Positions 36,401-44,694 of a stretch of 64,000 bases of DNA are shown here, one piece after another (the stretch's first letter is position 1; every line of letters begins with the position of its first letter). The position numbers and the translations under genes were made by a program. This stretch comes from JBBECJ01 sp963763325 (GTDB lineage: Bacteria; Chloroflexota; Chloroflexia; Thermomicrobiales; CFX8), in assembly GCA_963763325.1 (NCBI GenBank), contig CAVXOL010000024.1, positions 682,001-746,000 on the forward strand. Direction: 5' to 3'. The notes under the pieces are model-generated. The model saw only the letters and a list, made by a program, of their open reading frames with translations, ran no database searches and was not told the origin of the DNA.

Positions 36401-37609
36401 GTGGCATACGATACAGTCGTCAAGGGAGGACGCGTCATCGATCCGGCTGCAGGAATCGATGAGACGCTTGATATCGCGATCGCGGACGGCAAGGTTGTGA
36501 CGGTGGCGACCGAACATCGACGCAACAGCGCGAAGGTGATCGACGCATCCGGCCAGGTCGTCACGCCAGGCTTGATCGACCTGCACACGCACATCTATTG
36601 GGGCGTGACCTACTGGGGGATCGAGCCGGACCCGGTCGCCGCTAAGACGGGGGTCACGACATGGCTCGACGTCGGCAGCGCGGGCAGCTACACGTTCCCG
36701 GGATTTCGCCGCTATGTCGCTGAGCCGAGTAAGGTGCGCGTCTACTCACTGCTGAATCTGTCAGTGATCGGGCTTGTCGCGCCGACGTATGAACTGGCCA
36801 ACCTCGACTACTGCAACGTCGATATTGGCGCGATGATGATCGAACAGAATCGTGACCTGATCCTCGGGGTCAAGGCGCGGATCGACCGCAACACTACGCG
36901 CGGGACCGGAATTCGCCCGCTGGAGCTGGCTCGCGAACTGGCCGATCGGGTCGGGTTGCCGCTGATGGTCCACATCGGTGCGGGACCGCCAACAATCGAC
37001 GAAGTTGCCGGTCTGTTGCGGCCCGGCGACATCCTGACCCACTGCTTCACCGGCGGCGACATGCGCATCCTCAACGATGACGGCAAGATCAATCCGACCA
37101 TCAAGGAGCTTCAGGAACGTGGTCTCGTGCTCGACATCGGCCACGGCACCGGCTCGTTCTCGTTCGAGACGACCGACGCGATGCTGGCTCAGGGCGTCCT
37201 CCCCGATGTCATCTCGAGCGACATCCACCAGATGGCACGCCAGGGACCGATGTTCGACATGCCGACGACACTCTCGAAGTTCCTCAACCTCGGACTGAGC
37301 CTGCCGGAGGTCATCGACCGCGCCACCGCTCGCCCGGCCGCCGCGATGCGCCGGCCCGACCTGGGCACGCTTGCAGTTGGCAGCCTGGCCGATGTCGCAA
37401 TCTGGCGGGTTGATGAGGGCGAGTTCACGTTCTACGATGTCGAGCTCAACCCGCGCAGTGGCACGAAGCAACTCGTCAACACGCTGACGATGGTCGGCGG
37501 CGAACCACTTTCCGACCAACCGGAGCTCCCAATGCACCCGTGGACGACGCTGCCCGACCGGCAGCAGCCGATCATCGGCCGTAGGCCAGGCGAGCGGGTT
37601 CATATGTAA
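36401..37609 (+). CDS. Amidohydrolase/deacetylase family metallohydrolase
   Basis: About 402 residues with amidohydrolase-superfamily motifs: GLIDLHTHIYWG (HxH metal ligands), a lysine in LGVKARID that may be carboxylated, MVHIGAGPP and LTHCFTGGD (His ligands), and ISSDIHQM (catalytic Asp). These match the dihydroorotase-like deacetylase subgroup (EF_0837/Atu3266 type), which hydrolyses N-acyl or acetate esters. GTG 36401, behind GAGAGGAG, is preferred to TTG 36380. Co-directional with BKACE, so the two may process the same compound. Confidence 0.9.
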   Translation: MAYDTVVKGGRVIDPAAGIDETLDIAIADGKVVTVATEHRRNSAKVIDASGQVVTPGLIDLHTHIYWGVTYWGIEPDPVAAKTGVTTWLDVGSAGSYTFPGFRRYVAEPSKVRVYSLLNLSVIGLVAPTYELANLDYCNVDIGAMMIEQNRDLILGVKARIDRNTTRGTGIRPLELARELADRVGLPLMVHIGAGPPTIDEVAGLLRPGDILTHCFTGGDMRILNDDGKINPTIKELQERGLVLDIGHGTGSFSFETTDAMLAQGVLPDVISSDIHQMARQGPMFDMPTTLSKFLNLGLSLPEVIDRATARPAAAMRRPDLGTLAVGSLADVAIWRVDEGEFTFYDVELNPRSGTKQLVNTLTMVGGEPLSDQPELPMHPWTTLPDRQQPIIGRRPGERVHM

Positions 37610-37642
37610 CGAAAGGTGGCGCGCGCCGTAGATCCAACCCCT

Positions 37643-37675
37643 GCGGAACCGACGCTAAAACGTCGGTCCTTCCGC
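37643..37675. terminator. Hairpin spanning the RDD stop codon
   Basis: GCGGAA-CCGACG pairs with CGTCGG-TTCCGC (12 bp interrupted by a 3-nt bulge) around the loop CTAAAA. On the minus strand the loop reads TTTTAG and contains the TAG stop of the RDD gene, so the terminator is built into the end of the coding sequence. It also serves the convergent amidohydrolase gene. Confidence 0.6.
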
Positions 37676-38533
37676 TCGCGGCACCTGGGTGCGTGGTGAA
37701 TGTCGTGACGCGAGTTCGATGGCGAGGCGGTGGAGGAACTGCTCCGGTACATCACCGGCCGGCGTATAGTCGAGGCGGCGAGCGAAGCCTTGGGCGAGAT
37801 TGAACGCGAGCGATGCTCGGGCAGCGGGTGCGAGCATCGTCCGCCGTTGGAGGAACTCGCGTAACAAGCTGTACTCTGCTGAACTGATGCGTGACAGGTT
37901 GGGATAGACGCCGGAATCGGAGACCTGGGCGGGAATTAACGCAGGGAACGATGTACCGACGGCGTCGGTTGGCCACGGCGCCGGTGCCGGCTGGTCGCTA
38001 CCGATCGTGGCGAGCGAGATCTCCTGCTGTTCCTTGACGACGATCGTCCCGGCGACCAGATCGCCCAGGCGGCGTGATTTGGAATCAACCAGCATGACGA
38101 TCGCGCCGATAATGTAGAGGAACGGGAGGAAGTCGGCAATGCGGACGATGTTGCGGATGGCCGCGTGCGAGAAGCCGATTGGGTAGCCGCCGTCCTGGAT
38201 GACGCGCAGACCGGTCCAGCGTTTGCCGGGAGACTGGCCGTGCCAGATCGTCTCGAAGAGAACATAGTAGCCCCAGACGACGAAGAAGAAGATGAGGGCG
38301 ACGATCGCGAGCGCGATCGCATTGGCTGTGCTCTCGTCGCTGATCGAGGCAAAGACGACCGTCAGGCCGAAAACGCCGAAACAGAGGGCCAGTCCAGCAA
38401 TCAGACCCAGGAAGATCATGTCGACGATTGCCGCCATCAGTCGCGTCCCGAGCCCGGCGATGTCATACTCGAGGCCAAGCTGTTCGGGTGTCTCGACCCG
38501 GTAGCGGGTATCCTGTGACTCTGGGCTGACCAC
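37655..38533 (-). CDS. RDD family membrane protein
   Basis: About 292 residues. The RDD domain (residues ~20-160) starts LEYDIAGLGTRLMAAIVDMI (the R..D motif) and has membrane segments around 30-60, 68-95 and 120-145. HGQSPGKRWTGLRVI and SKSRRLGDLVAGTIVV complete the family pattern. A soluble C-terminal ~130 residues follows, largely helical and unrecognised. RDD proteins have unclear roles, some as Na+/H+ or transport-related proteins. The start is ambiguous; I use GTG 38533, leaving 18 bp to the divergent SpoIIM-like gene. The RDD/SpoIIM pairing is common in Actinobacteria and Chloroflexi. Confidence 0.85.
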   Translation of the reverse strand: MVSPESQDTRYRVETPEQLGLEYDIAGLGTRLMAAIVDMIFLGLIAGLALCFGVFGLTVVFASISDESTANAIALAIVALIFFFVVWGYYVLFETIWHGQSPGKRWTGLRVIQDGGYPIGFSHAAIRNIVRIADFLPFLYIIGAIVMLVDSKSRRLGDLVAGTIVVKEQQEISLATIGSDQPAPAPWPTDAVGTSFPALIPAQVSDSGVYPNLSRISSAEYSLLREFLQRRTMLAPAARASLAFNLAQGFARRLDYTPAGDVPEQFLHRLAIELASRHSPRTQVPRAEGPTF

Positions 38534-38551
38534 GAAGAGAGCGCCTTCCTG

Positions 38552-39535
38552 ATGATCGACCAGTTCGTCCACACACGCCGGCCTCGCTGGCAACAGCTCG
38601 AAGTGTTGCTGGAGCGAGGGCGCGGCAGGCAGGGAACACGGCTGAGCGCGTCGGAACTCGAGGACCTGGGGCGATTGTACCGCCAGGCGACATCCGACCT
38701 CGCAATCGCCCGCCGCGATTTCCCCCGCGATCGAGTGACCCGCTACCTGGAGAGCCTCGTCAGCCGCGCACATCCCATCGTCTACCGGCCGGAAGGTAGC
38801 CAGCTGGCAGCTATCGGTTACTTCTTCAGATCGGGCTATCCACGCGCCTTCCGCGAGTCGTGGCGCTATATCGTCGCATCTTTCGCGATGTTCGCAATCC
38901 CATTTCTGTTCGCGCTCGGACTATCACTGGCTGATCCGACCGCTGCGCGCGTCGTCTTGCCCAACTCACCGTTCGTCGAGCAGGTCGAACGCGGCGAAAC
39001 CTGGCTTGAGATCGAGCGGACCGAGCGCGCACCGATGGCGTCGTTCATCGCGACCAACAACATCCAGGTGTCGTTCATGGCGTTCGCGGGTGGGGCGATT
39101 TTCGGCGTCGGCACTGTCTTCGTGATGGTCAACAACGGGCTGAGTATCGGAGCGGTTGCCGGACTCGCCGGTAACTACGGCCTTGGTGACGATCTGGGAG
39201 CATTCGTCTCTCCGCACGGTGGAATCGAGCTATCGGTCATCTTCATCGCCGGAGGTGCAGGGTTGTTGCTGGGCGACGCGATGTTGCGGCCCGGATTGAT
39301 GACGCGACGGCAGTCGCTTGTCCGTGCGGGACAGCGCGCGATCTACCTCGTCTTCGGCTGTGTTCCGCTGTTGCTGATCGCAGGGGCGTTCGAGGGTTTT
39401 ATCTCACCCAGCGGATTGCCTGATGCCGGAAAGTACCTGGTCGGAGCATTTAACCTGGTGTGGCTTTACGCCTGGCTGCTGGCGGCAGGTCGTGGTGGCA
39501 CGACGTCACCAGCGCCAGCAGAGACACGCTCGTAG
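38552..39535 (+). CDS. SpoIIM-like (stage II sporulation protein M) membrane protein
   Basis: 327 residues: a soluble helical N-terminus (FVHTRRPRWQQLEVLLERGR), then five or six membrane segments. Conserved SpoIIM features are ATNNIQVSFMAFAGG and GIELSVIFIAGGAGLLLG. Bacillus SpoIIM (~215 residues) works with SpoIID/SpoIIP in engulfment. Longer homologues like this one occur in non-sporulating bacteria, usually next to RDD, MoxR and DUF58 genes, with unknown function. Here only the RDD gene is adjacent. The start codon has no strong ribosome site. Confidence 0.88.
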   Translation: MIDQFVHTRRPRWQQLEVLLERGRGRQGTRLSASELEDLGRLYRQATSDLAIARRDFPRDRVTRYLESLVSRAHPIVYRPEGSQLAAIGYFFRSGYPRAFRESWRYIVASFAMFAIPFLFALGLSLADPTAARVVLPNSPFVEQVERGETWLEIERTERAPMASFIATNNIQVSFMAFAGGAIFGVGTVFVMVNNGLSIGAVAGLAGNYGLGDDLGAFVSPHGGIELSVIFIAGGAGLLLGDAMLRPGLMTRRQSLVRAGQRAIYLVFGCVPLLLIAGAFEGFISPSGLPDAGKYLVGAFNLVWLYAWLLAAGRGGTTSPAPAETRS

Positions 39536-39540
39536 CACCG

Positions 39541-40284
39541 TTATCCTTCGGGCGCCATTCGGCGGCCCTGGACGACTGTAGCGTCGGCGTCTGGTTCGAC
39601 GGCATTGACTGCCGGGCGGTCGTCGTCATACCAATGCTCGGTGACAACAACGCGCTCGCGCCGGAACGGTGTCTGGATCGATTCCTCGTGGTGACCAATC
39701 GTTCGCTGGACGCGAAGCTCTTCCTTCAGGCGCAATCGGCGTGTGATGACGATCTCTTCCTCGATGATTGGAACGACATAGACATCCCCATCGAGGTACG
39801 GTTCGATGATCTCATCGATGATCCGATCAATGGGCACCCGTTCGACCTCGACTTGCTGGTGGCGTAGCGAAATCACGCGCTCGTCCAGGAACTCATCTAC
39901 CTTCTTCTGGACGCTCACATGGCCGAGTTCGATAACCCGTGTATCGACCTGGACCTGCTCTTCGACGACTGGGATGTTGAGCTGCTCGCTTCCGTTTCGC
40001 AACCGGCGGTGGGCGGCGCTGACGGACGAGCTTGCGGCAGGAACGCCGGATCGAGCTTCGTTGAGATAGACAGCCTTTGCTTCGACACGCTCGATCATCC
40101 CTCGTGATACACGTCGAAACTCCTCAACACCTGGGCCAGCGTTATCTGGTGACGCGAGTACGATGACTTCGGCCGGCGCCGACGGGTCGCCAAGATCAAC
40201 GCGAGGGACGGAGGCGACTGTTCCGAGCAGGCCATCGGTCGCATGCACCTGCATTCCAACTTGAAGACGAGAAAGCCAGCTCAC
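39541..40284 (-). CDS. PRC-barrel-like and DUF2382 (YsnF/AvaK) domain protein
   Basis: 247 residues. The N-terminal ~75 residues (VGMQVHATDGLLGTVASVPR, VIVLASP) resemble a PRC-barrel-type module, followed by paired DUF2382 units rich in E/R/V (ISLRHQQVEVERVPI, IIEEEIVITRRLRLKEELRV, RRERVVVTEHW). YsnF/AvaK-type DUF2382 proteins are stress-associated, with unknown biochemistry. A GTG start follows AAGGAGTGAACG. It lies 34 bp downstream of a second DUF2382 gene, so they form an operon. Its end nearly abuts the convergent SpoIIM gene. Confidence 0.87.
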   Translation of the reverse strand: MSWLSRLQVGMQVHATDGLLGTVASVPRVDLGDPSAPAEVIVLASPDNAGPGVEEFRRVSRGMIERVEAKAVYLNEARSGVPAASSSVSAAHRRLRNGSEQLNIPVVEEQVQVDTRVIELGHVSVQKKVDEFLDERVISLRHQQVEVERVPIDRIIDEIIEPYLDGDVYVVPIIEEEIVITRRLRLKEELRVQRTIGHHEESIQTPFRRERVVVTEHWYDDDRPAVNAVEPDADATVVQGRRMAPEG

Positions 40285-40318
40285 CGTTCACTCCTTCTTG
40301 ACGCCGCGAGGAGCGTAC

Positions 40319-40654
40319 CTACACTGAACGTCCGATACGACCCCGTTCGAGCCTCATGTCGCGCAATTCATCATCAATGTAGTCATCATCGATCCGCAAT
40401 TCCTCACGGCTCAGCGTCTCGGTCACCACCAGCGTTCGCTCGCGAAGCATCTTGCTGACGATTACTTCCTCACGAACGACAGGCCGCTTATGAACGTGTA
40501 CCTCCTCGCCACGGAGCGGGATCTCAATCTGCATCTCCTGGAACGCGTCGGATGGGACATCGCTGGTCGCATAATCACACTCAATTCTGTGCCGCAGAAC
40601 ACGTACATCGTCCTCATGAAGAGCCGCGTCAATCAGGTCACCTGCTTCGCCCAT
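40319..40654 (-). CDS. DUF2382 (YsnF/AvaK) domain protein
   Basis: 111 residues forming a single DUF2382-like unit: IPLRGEEVHVHKRPVVREEV, IVSKMLRERTLVVTETLSRE, then an acidic tail. Start ATG 40654 has AGGGAGGCGACG upstream; a longer in-frame ATG at 40801 adds a non-conserved leader. First gene of the two-gene DUF2382 operon. The presence of one short and one long member suggests they may interact, but nothing in the sequence proves it. Confidence 0.82.
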   Translation of the reverse strand: MGEAGDLIDAALHEDDVRVLRHRIECDYATSDVPSDAFQEMQIEIPLRGEEVHVHKRPVVREEVIVSKMLRERTLVVTETLSREELRIDDDYIDDELRDMRLERGRIGRSV

Positions 40655-40698
40655 CGTCGCCTCCCTGAGAGCCAACATATTTCCTTGATTAATTCGAG

Positions 40699-40932
40699 TC
40701 AGCAATGCGCCGCCCGGCGAATACCGTTCCCGTCCAGCAGTTGCTGCCTGCCTATGCAACCGCCGTGCCAGCCACAGCCAGAAAACATGTGGCTCCTGCA
40801 CAGGTACAGCGGATAGTGGCCGAAGCGGTACGTTCTTCCTCTGTTCAGCGTCCGCAGCCTGTCGGTATCTTTACAGTCAGGGCAACTGGCGAACGTAATC
40901 GGCACTGATGACGCGACGGTAGCCTTCGACAA
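40699..40932 (-). CDS. Possible small zinc-ribbon protein
   Basis: A 77-codon frame (TTG 40932, or GTG 40905 as alternative start) encoding SCPDCKDTDRLRTLNRGRTY, then HYPLYLCRSHMFSGCGWHG. The CxxC...YxCxx..CGWxG pattern resembles small zinc-ribbon proteins, although the spacing in the second knuckle is longer than usual. It occupies most of the 330-bp gap between the DUF2382 operon and the GGDEF gene. No strong ribosome site. It could be chance, or a gene with an internal indel in the second knuckle. Confidence 0.35.
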   Translation of the reverse strand: MSKATVASSVPITFASCPDCKDTDRLRTLNRGRTYRFGHYPLYLCRSHMFSGCGWHGGCIGRQQLLDGNGIRRAAHC

Positions 40933-40984
40933 TCAGCCCGGTGGATACAACGCCAATTAGTCACAGACAGGTAAGGGGTGTCGG

Positions 40985-42428
40985 ATGCAGGGATCGAACG
41001 CGGCGGCACATCATGGAGTGAAAAACGTTCGAACGCTGCTGGTCGATCCGGACACTCAGACACGCCAGGCAACCGAGCTCGAACTCTCAGTTCGCGGGCA
41101 GGCCGTCGACGGGCACAACGCCGCGGCGTCGGCTCTGTCTGCGTTTCACGATAATGTCTTTCACATCGTCATGATCAGCAACCACCTCCCGGACGGCCAT
41201 GCGTTGCAGCTCTGCCGCGATATCCGCGCGCTCCCAGGCGGCGACGCCGTTAGCATCATCGTCGTCGGGCACGGGCTAGGCGACACCGACCGGGTTGCCG
41301 CCATTGACGCGGGCGCAGACGACGCCATTCGCATGGTCGGCGAGTGGAAACATGACGCAAGGCGACCTGGATCGCATCGAAGCGATTCAGGCAGACCGGA
41401 CGACTTCGCGGGCAGCAACCACTCGGGAGGCGAGTGAGCTGTTTCTGATCATTAACGCGAATGGGACGATTCGTGCCGCAGCGCCGGTCGCTGAGCGGTT
41501 ACTCGGATTCCCACCAGAGGCGATTGCCGGCGTGAATGCCTTCAGCTTCTTTCATCCGGATGACTCACCCCAACTTCTCAGCATCATTACCGAGGCGTTC
41601 ACCCAACCCCAGAAGACGCGCGCCATTGAGGTCCGGGTGCGGCTCGACGGCGATTCGTGGAGAACAATCGCGATCTCAGCGGTCAATAAGTCGACGGATC
41701 CGGAAATCCAGGGCGTCGTCTTTGAACTGCGTGGCCCAGAAGCAAGCGTCGGAGTCGGCGATCAGGTGAACCGCGCAGCAATGCACGACAGATTGACCGA
41801 TCTACCTACCCGAAGCCTGTTCATCGATCGGGTCGACCACGCGGTTGTCCGGTCAGCGCGTCGCCAGCAGCCGATTGTCGTGCTCGCGATTGACTTCAAC
41901 AACTTCGCGACGGACGACGGACACGCGAAGAACGACGTTGACGATGGGCTTGTCATCGCAGTGGCACAACGTCTTCGCTCCTGCCTGCGATCGAGCGACA
42001 CGGCCGCCCGGCTCGGCAGCGACGAGTTCGGAGTCCTGCTGGAAGACATTGGCTCGATCGACAATGTCAGTATCGTCGCCGAACGTATCATCAATGCGAT
42101 GTCGGTCTCGTTCGTCAGCAACGGCACCGAACTGACGCTGACGACGCACATCGGCATCACCGTCAGCTCACCAAACCGGCACCGTGCCGTTGACCTGCTC
42201 CGTGACGCAGCGATCGCACGAGCCTGGTCGCGCGTTCAAGGGTCCAGTAGCCACGTCATGTTTGACCAAAGCATGCAACCGCCAGATGGCGAACCATCCA
42301 CCAGTGAGTATCAGCTGAGACCGGCTGAAGAGATGCCCGCAAGCCTCGACAACCGGCTCGATGAGCTGAACCAGCGAATCGCGTCGCTCGAACAGACGCT
42401 CGCGCGCTTCGCGCACGCCACCACGTAG
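40985..42428 (+). CDS. Degenerate receiver-PAS-GGDEF protein, probably one frameshift
   Basis: The first frame (40985 to about 41330) encodes a receiver-like domain (VRTLLVDPDTQTRQATELEL, VMISNHLPDGHALQLCRDIR, AAIDAGADDA). The second frame (to 42428) encodes a PAS domain (LFLIINANGTIRAAAPVAER, FFHPDD) and a GGDEF domain with RLGSDEFGVLLED. The receiver has Ser where the phospho-accepting Asp is expected (MIS for LLD). The GGDEF domain has GSDEF and an altered upstream metal/nucleotide region (ATDDGHAKNDVDDG). Either one indel splits a fusion protein of ~480 residues, or two genes overlap with the second starting at the ATG near 41351. I favour the fusion. Activity as a diguanylate cyclase is doubtful. 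Confidence 0.7.
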
Positions 42429-42535
42429 CGTTCGGCGATCAGCACCGATCGTTGGTTCGTTCCCGGAAAAACATCGCGGCAGATATCCGCGCGTTCGCGG
42501 ATAATGGCCCCAGCATTCTTCGGGAAGGTCGGGGC

Positions 42536-43534
42536 ATGGATTACCGCGCGCTCGGCGCAACGGGACTGACCGTTTCAAGGCTCGGTCTTGGGCTGGCGGC
42601 ACTTGGCCGGCCCGGATACATCACGCTGGGTCATGCCCTGGATATGTCCGGAGGTCACGATGTAGAGGCGATGCGTCGCCACGCGTACGGCGTGCTGGAC
42701 GCAGCCTGGGAATCCGGAATCCGCTATCTGGATGCCGCGCGTTCATACGGTAAGGCTGAGGAATTCCTGGCCGGCTGGATCACCAGCCGTGGCCTCGGCT
42801 CCGCCCCAATCGTCGTCGGCAGCAAGTGGGGTTATACGTACACCGCTGGCTGGAAGACGAGCGCAGACCAGCACGAGGTCAAGGATCACACGCTGGAGAC
42901 CCTCGATCGGCAGTACACAGAGTCAAGGGCTTACCTCGGGACATCGTTGCGGCTCTATCAGATCCACTCGGCCACTCTCTCGTCCGGTGTTCTGAACCGG
43001 CCGAATGTGCTCGATCGGCTGGCGGAGATCAAGCGACAGACGGGTCTGCTGATCGGCCTGACTCTAAGCGGCATGGATTCGTGGAGCGTCCTGGTCCGGG
43101 CGACCGGAGTCGAACGCGACCAACGGCCCCTGTTCGATGTCGTTCAGGCAACCTGGAATATCCTTGAGCCGTCGCTCTCGACGTTGCTGTTCCAGGCGCG
43201 GCAGTCTGGAATGGGCGTCATCGTCAAGGAGGCGCTCGCCAATGGCAGGCTGACCGATCGCAATGACGACCCGGCCTTCGCAGGCAGACGCTTTGTCCTC
43301 GAACGACAGGCTACCCGGCTCGGTTGCACGATCGATCAACTCGCGCTGGCAGCCGTCCTCGAGCGTCCCTGGGTGGACTGCGTCCTCTCCGGAGCGGCGA
43401 CCTCCGACCAGGTTCGATCGAACATGGGAGCGTTTCGTGTCGCGCTCGACAACGAGGCCCGTGAGGCAATCTCGCAGATGGCTGAACCGGCAGCGCAGTA
43501 CTGGGCAACGCGAGCGCGGTTGCAATGGAACTGA
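42536..43534 (+). CDS. Aldo/keto reductase
   Basis: 332 residues of AKR TIM-barrel type: MDYRALGATGLTVSRLGLGL, catalytic residues in YLDAARSYGKAEE (Asp, Tyr), VVGSKWG (Lys) and LYQIHSATL (His), and the C-terminal NADP site region VLSGAATSDQVRSNM. Such enzymes reduce carbonyls with NADPH; the substrate is not predictable. I use ATG 42536, preceded by GGGAAGGTCGGGG. Same strand as the homocysteine methyltransferase-like gene 108 bp downstream, with a heptamer hairpin between. Confidence 0.92.
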   Translation: MDYRALGATGLTVSRLGLGLAALGRPGYITLGHALDMSGGHDVEAMRRHAYGVLDAAWESGIRYLDAARSYGKAEEFLAGWITSRGLGSAPIVVGSKWGYTYTAGWKTSADQHEVKDHTLETLDRQYTESRAYLGTSLRLYQIHSATLSSGVLNRPNVLDRLAEIKRQTGLLIGLTLSGMDSWSVLVRATGVERDQRPLFDVVQATWNILEPSLSTLLFQARQSGMGVIVKEALANGRLTDRNDDPAFAGRRFVLERQATRLGCTIDQLALAAVLERPWVDCVLSGAATSDQVRSNMGAFRVALDNEAREAISQMAEPAAQYWATRARLQWN

Positions 43535-43557
43535 AGCAGTGGTCTACGACGAACCAG

Positions 43558-43610
43558 ACGACAGGCATCCGAGGTGACTTCGTCATCTGTCTGATGCCTG
43601 ATGCCTCGTC
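43558..43610. repeat. Heptamer-unit hairpin after the aldo/keto reductase
   Basis: TGATGCC, TGATGCC and a GACGAC/CTCGTC edge form an imperfect palindrome. CAGGCATC (43562-43569) pairs with GATGCCTG (43593-43600), with a second GATGCCT copy following. It lies between two co-directional genes. Confidence 0.5.
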
Positions 43611-43642
43611 AATCGTGTGACACAACTGAGAACGGAGATCAC

Positions 43643-44665
43643 ATGAGCATCCACAAATCAAAGGTCTACGAATCGCTCGAAGCCCGTTGGACGCGGGGCC
43701 AGGTCACTGTCATGGACGGCGGGATCGGCTCGGAGCTCCAGGCAATGGGCTACCCACCGGTTGACGGGGACCAGCCAGAGGAAGGTGTCAACTTCACCTG
43801 GGGCAGCATGGCACTGTACGAGGCACCGGAGATCGTCAAGGCGATGCATCGCCGTTATGTCGACGCCGGCGCTGACATCCTGCTGACCAACACGTTTCTG
43901 TTCCACCGCTGCGTGGCGCTCGAAACCGACGGCGATATCGATGTCCCGGCCAAGACCTGGCATGAGAAGGCGAAGCTCGCCGTCCAACTCGCACGAGAGG
44001 CAGCTGCCGAGGGCGGCAGGCCGGAAACGGCGGTCGTCTTCTGCATGATGATCCAGGACGGGCCGAAGCAGGAGTGGGGTTACAACGGTCCGTCGTACGA
44101 GCGGGGAACGAAGGACTGGGAATGGACCGTCCCACTCGATTACCTGCGTGAGTTAACAGGAGTCCTCAACGAGGACCCGGCAACCCGCCCCGATGCGCTA
44201 CTGGTCGAGCTTGGCCCGCCGATTGGCGAGGAGTTTGCCTTTCCCCACTACGAGACACTGGTTGAGAGCGGCATACCGCTCTGGGTCGCCTACCGGCGCA
44301 ACGCCAACGGACCTGTCGGCATCTTTGGCGAGGAACAGGATTCTGACGGCGATCTCTTCGGCCGCGCCGCCCGAAGATTCGAAGAGATTGGAGTCCAGGC
44401 CATCCTCGTCCACTGCCTGCCGGCCGAGAAGGCGCATGGAGTGGCGGAGTGGCTGCGCGGCTATACGACCCTCCCGCTTGGTGTTTACCCCAACAACGGC
44501 CGCTACGATATGTGGGTCTGGAAGTGGGAACACGACCACACTGCTGGAGAGTTGGCCGAACACGCCCGCGGCTATGCCAGCGAGGGCATGTCGATCATCG
44601 GGGGGTGCTGTGGCACCCGCCCGGAACACATCGCGGCGATTGTCGAGGCGGTGGGGAGCCGGTAA
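43643..44665 (+). CDS. Homocysteine S-methyltransferase family protein
   Basis: 340 residues with the Pfam S-methyl_trans fold: TVMDGGIGSELQAMGY at the start, AGADILLTNTF, and zinc ligands in VHCLPAEK (Cys) and IIGGCCGTRPEHI (Cys-Cys). These enzymes move a methyl group from betaine, S-methylmethionine, methylcobalamin or similar donors to a thiol such as homocysteine. The methyl donor is not evident, and no metH B12 or folate domains are attached. CGGAGATCAC precedes ATG 43643. Confidence 0.9.
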   Translation: MSIHKSKVYESLEARWTRGQVTVMDGGIGSELQAMGYPPVDGDQPEEGVNFTWGSMALYEAPEIVKAMHRRYVDAGADILLTNTFLFHRCVALETDGDIDVPAKTWHEKAKLAVQLAREAAAEGGRPETAVVFCMMIQDGPKQEWGYNGPSYERGTKDWEWTVPLDYLRELTGVLNEDPATRPDALLVELGPPIGEEFAFPHYETLVESGIPLWVAYRRNANGPVGIFGEEQDSDGDLFGRAARRFEEIGVQAILVHCLPAEKAHGVAEWLRGYTTLPLGVYPNNGRYDMWVWKWEHDHTAGELAEHARGYASEGMSIIGGCCGTRPEHIAAIVEAVGSR

Positions 44666-44694
44666 CGAATGTCACATGCGAGAGCCGCGCGCTG

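Noticed and set aside
36761..37603. 280-codon minus-strand open frame
   Set aside because: Shadow of the amidohydrolase, whose metal-binding motifs are intact on the plus strand.
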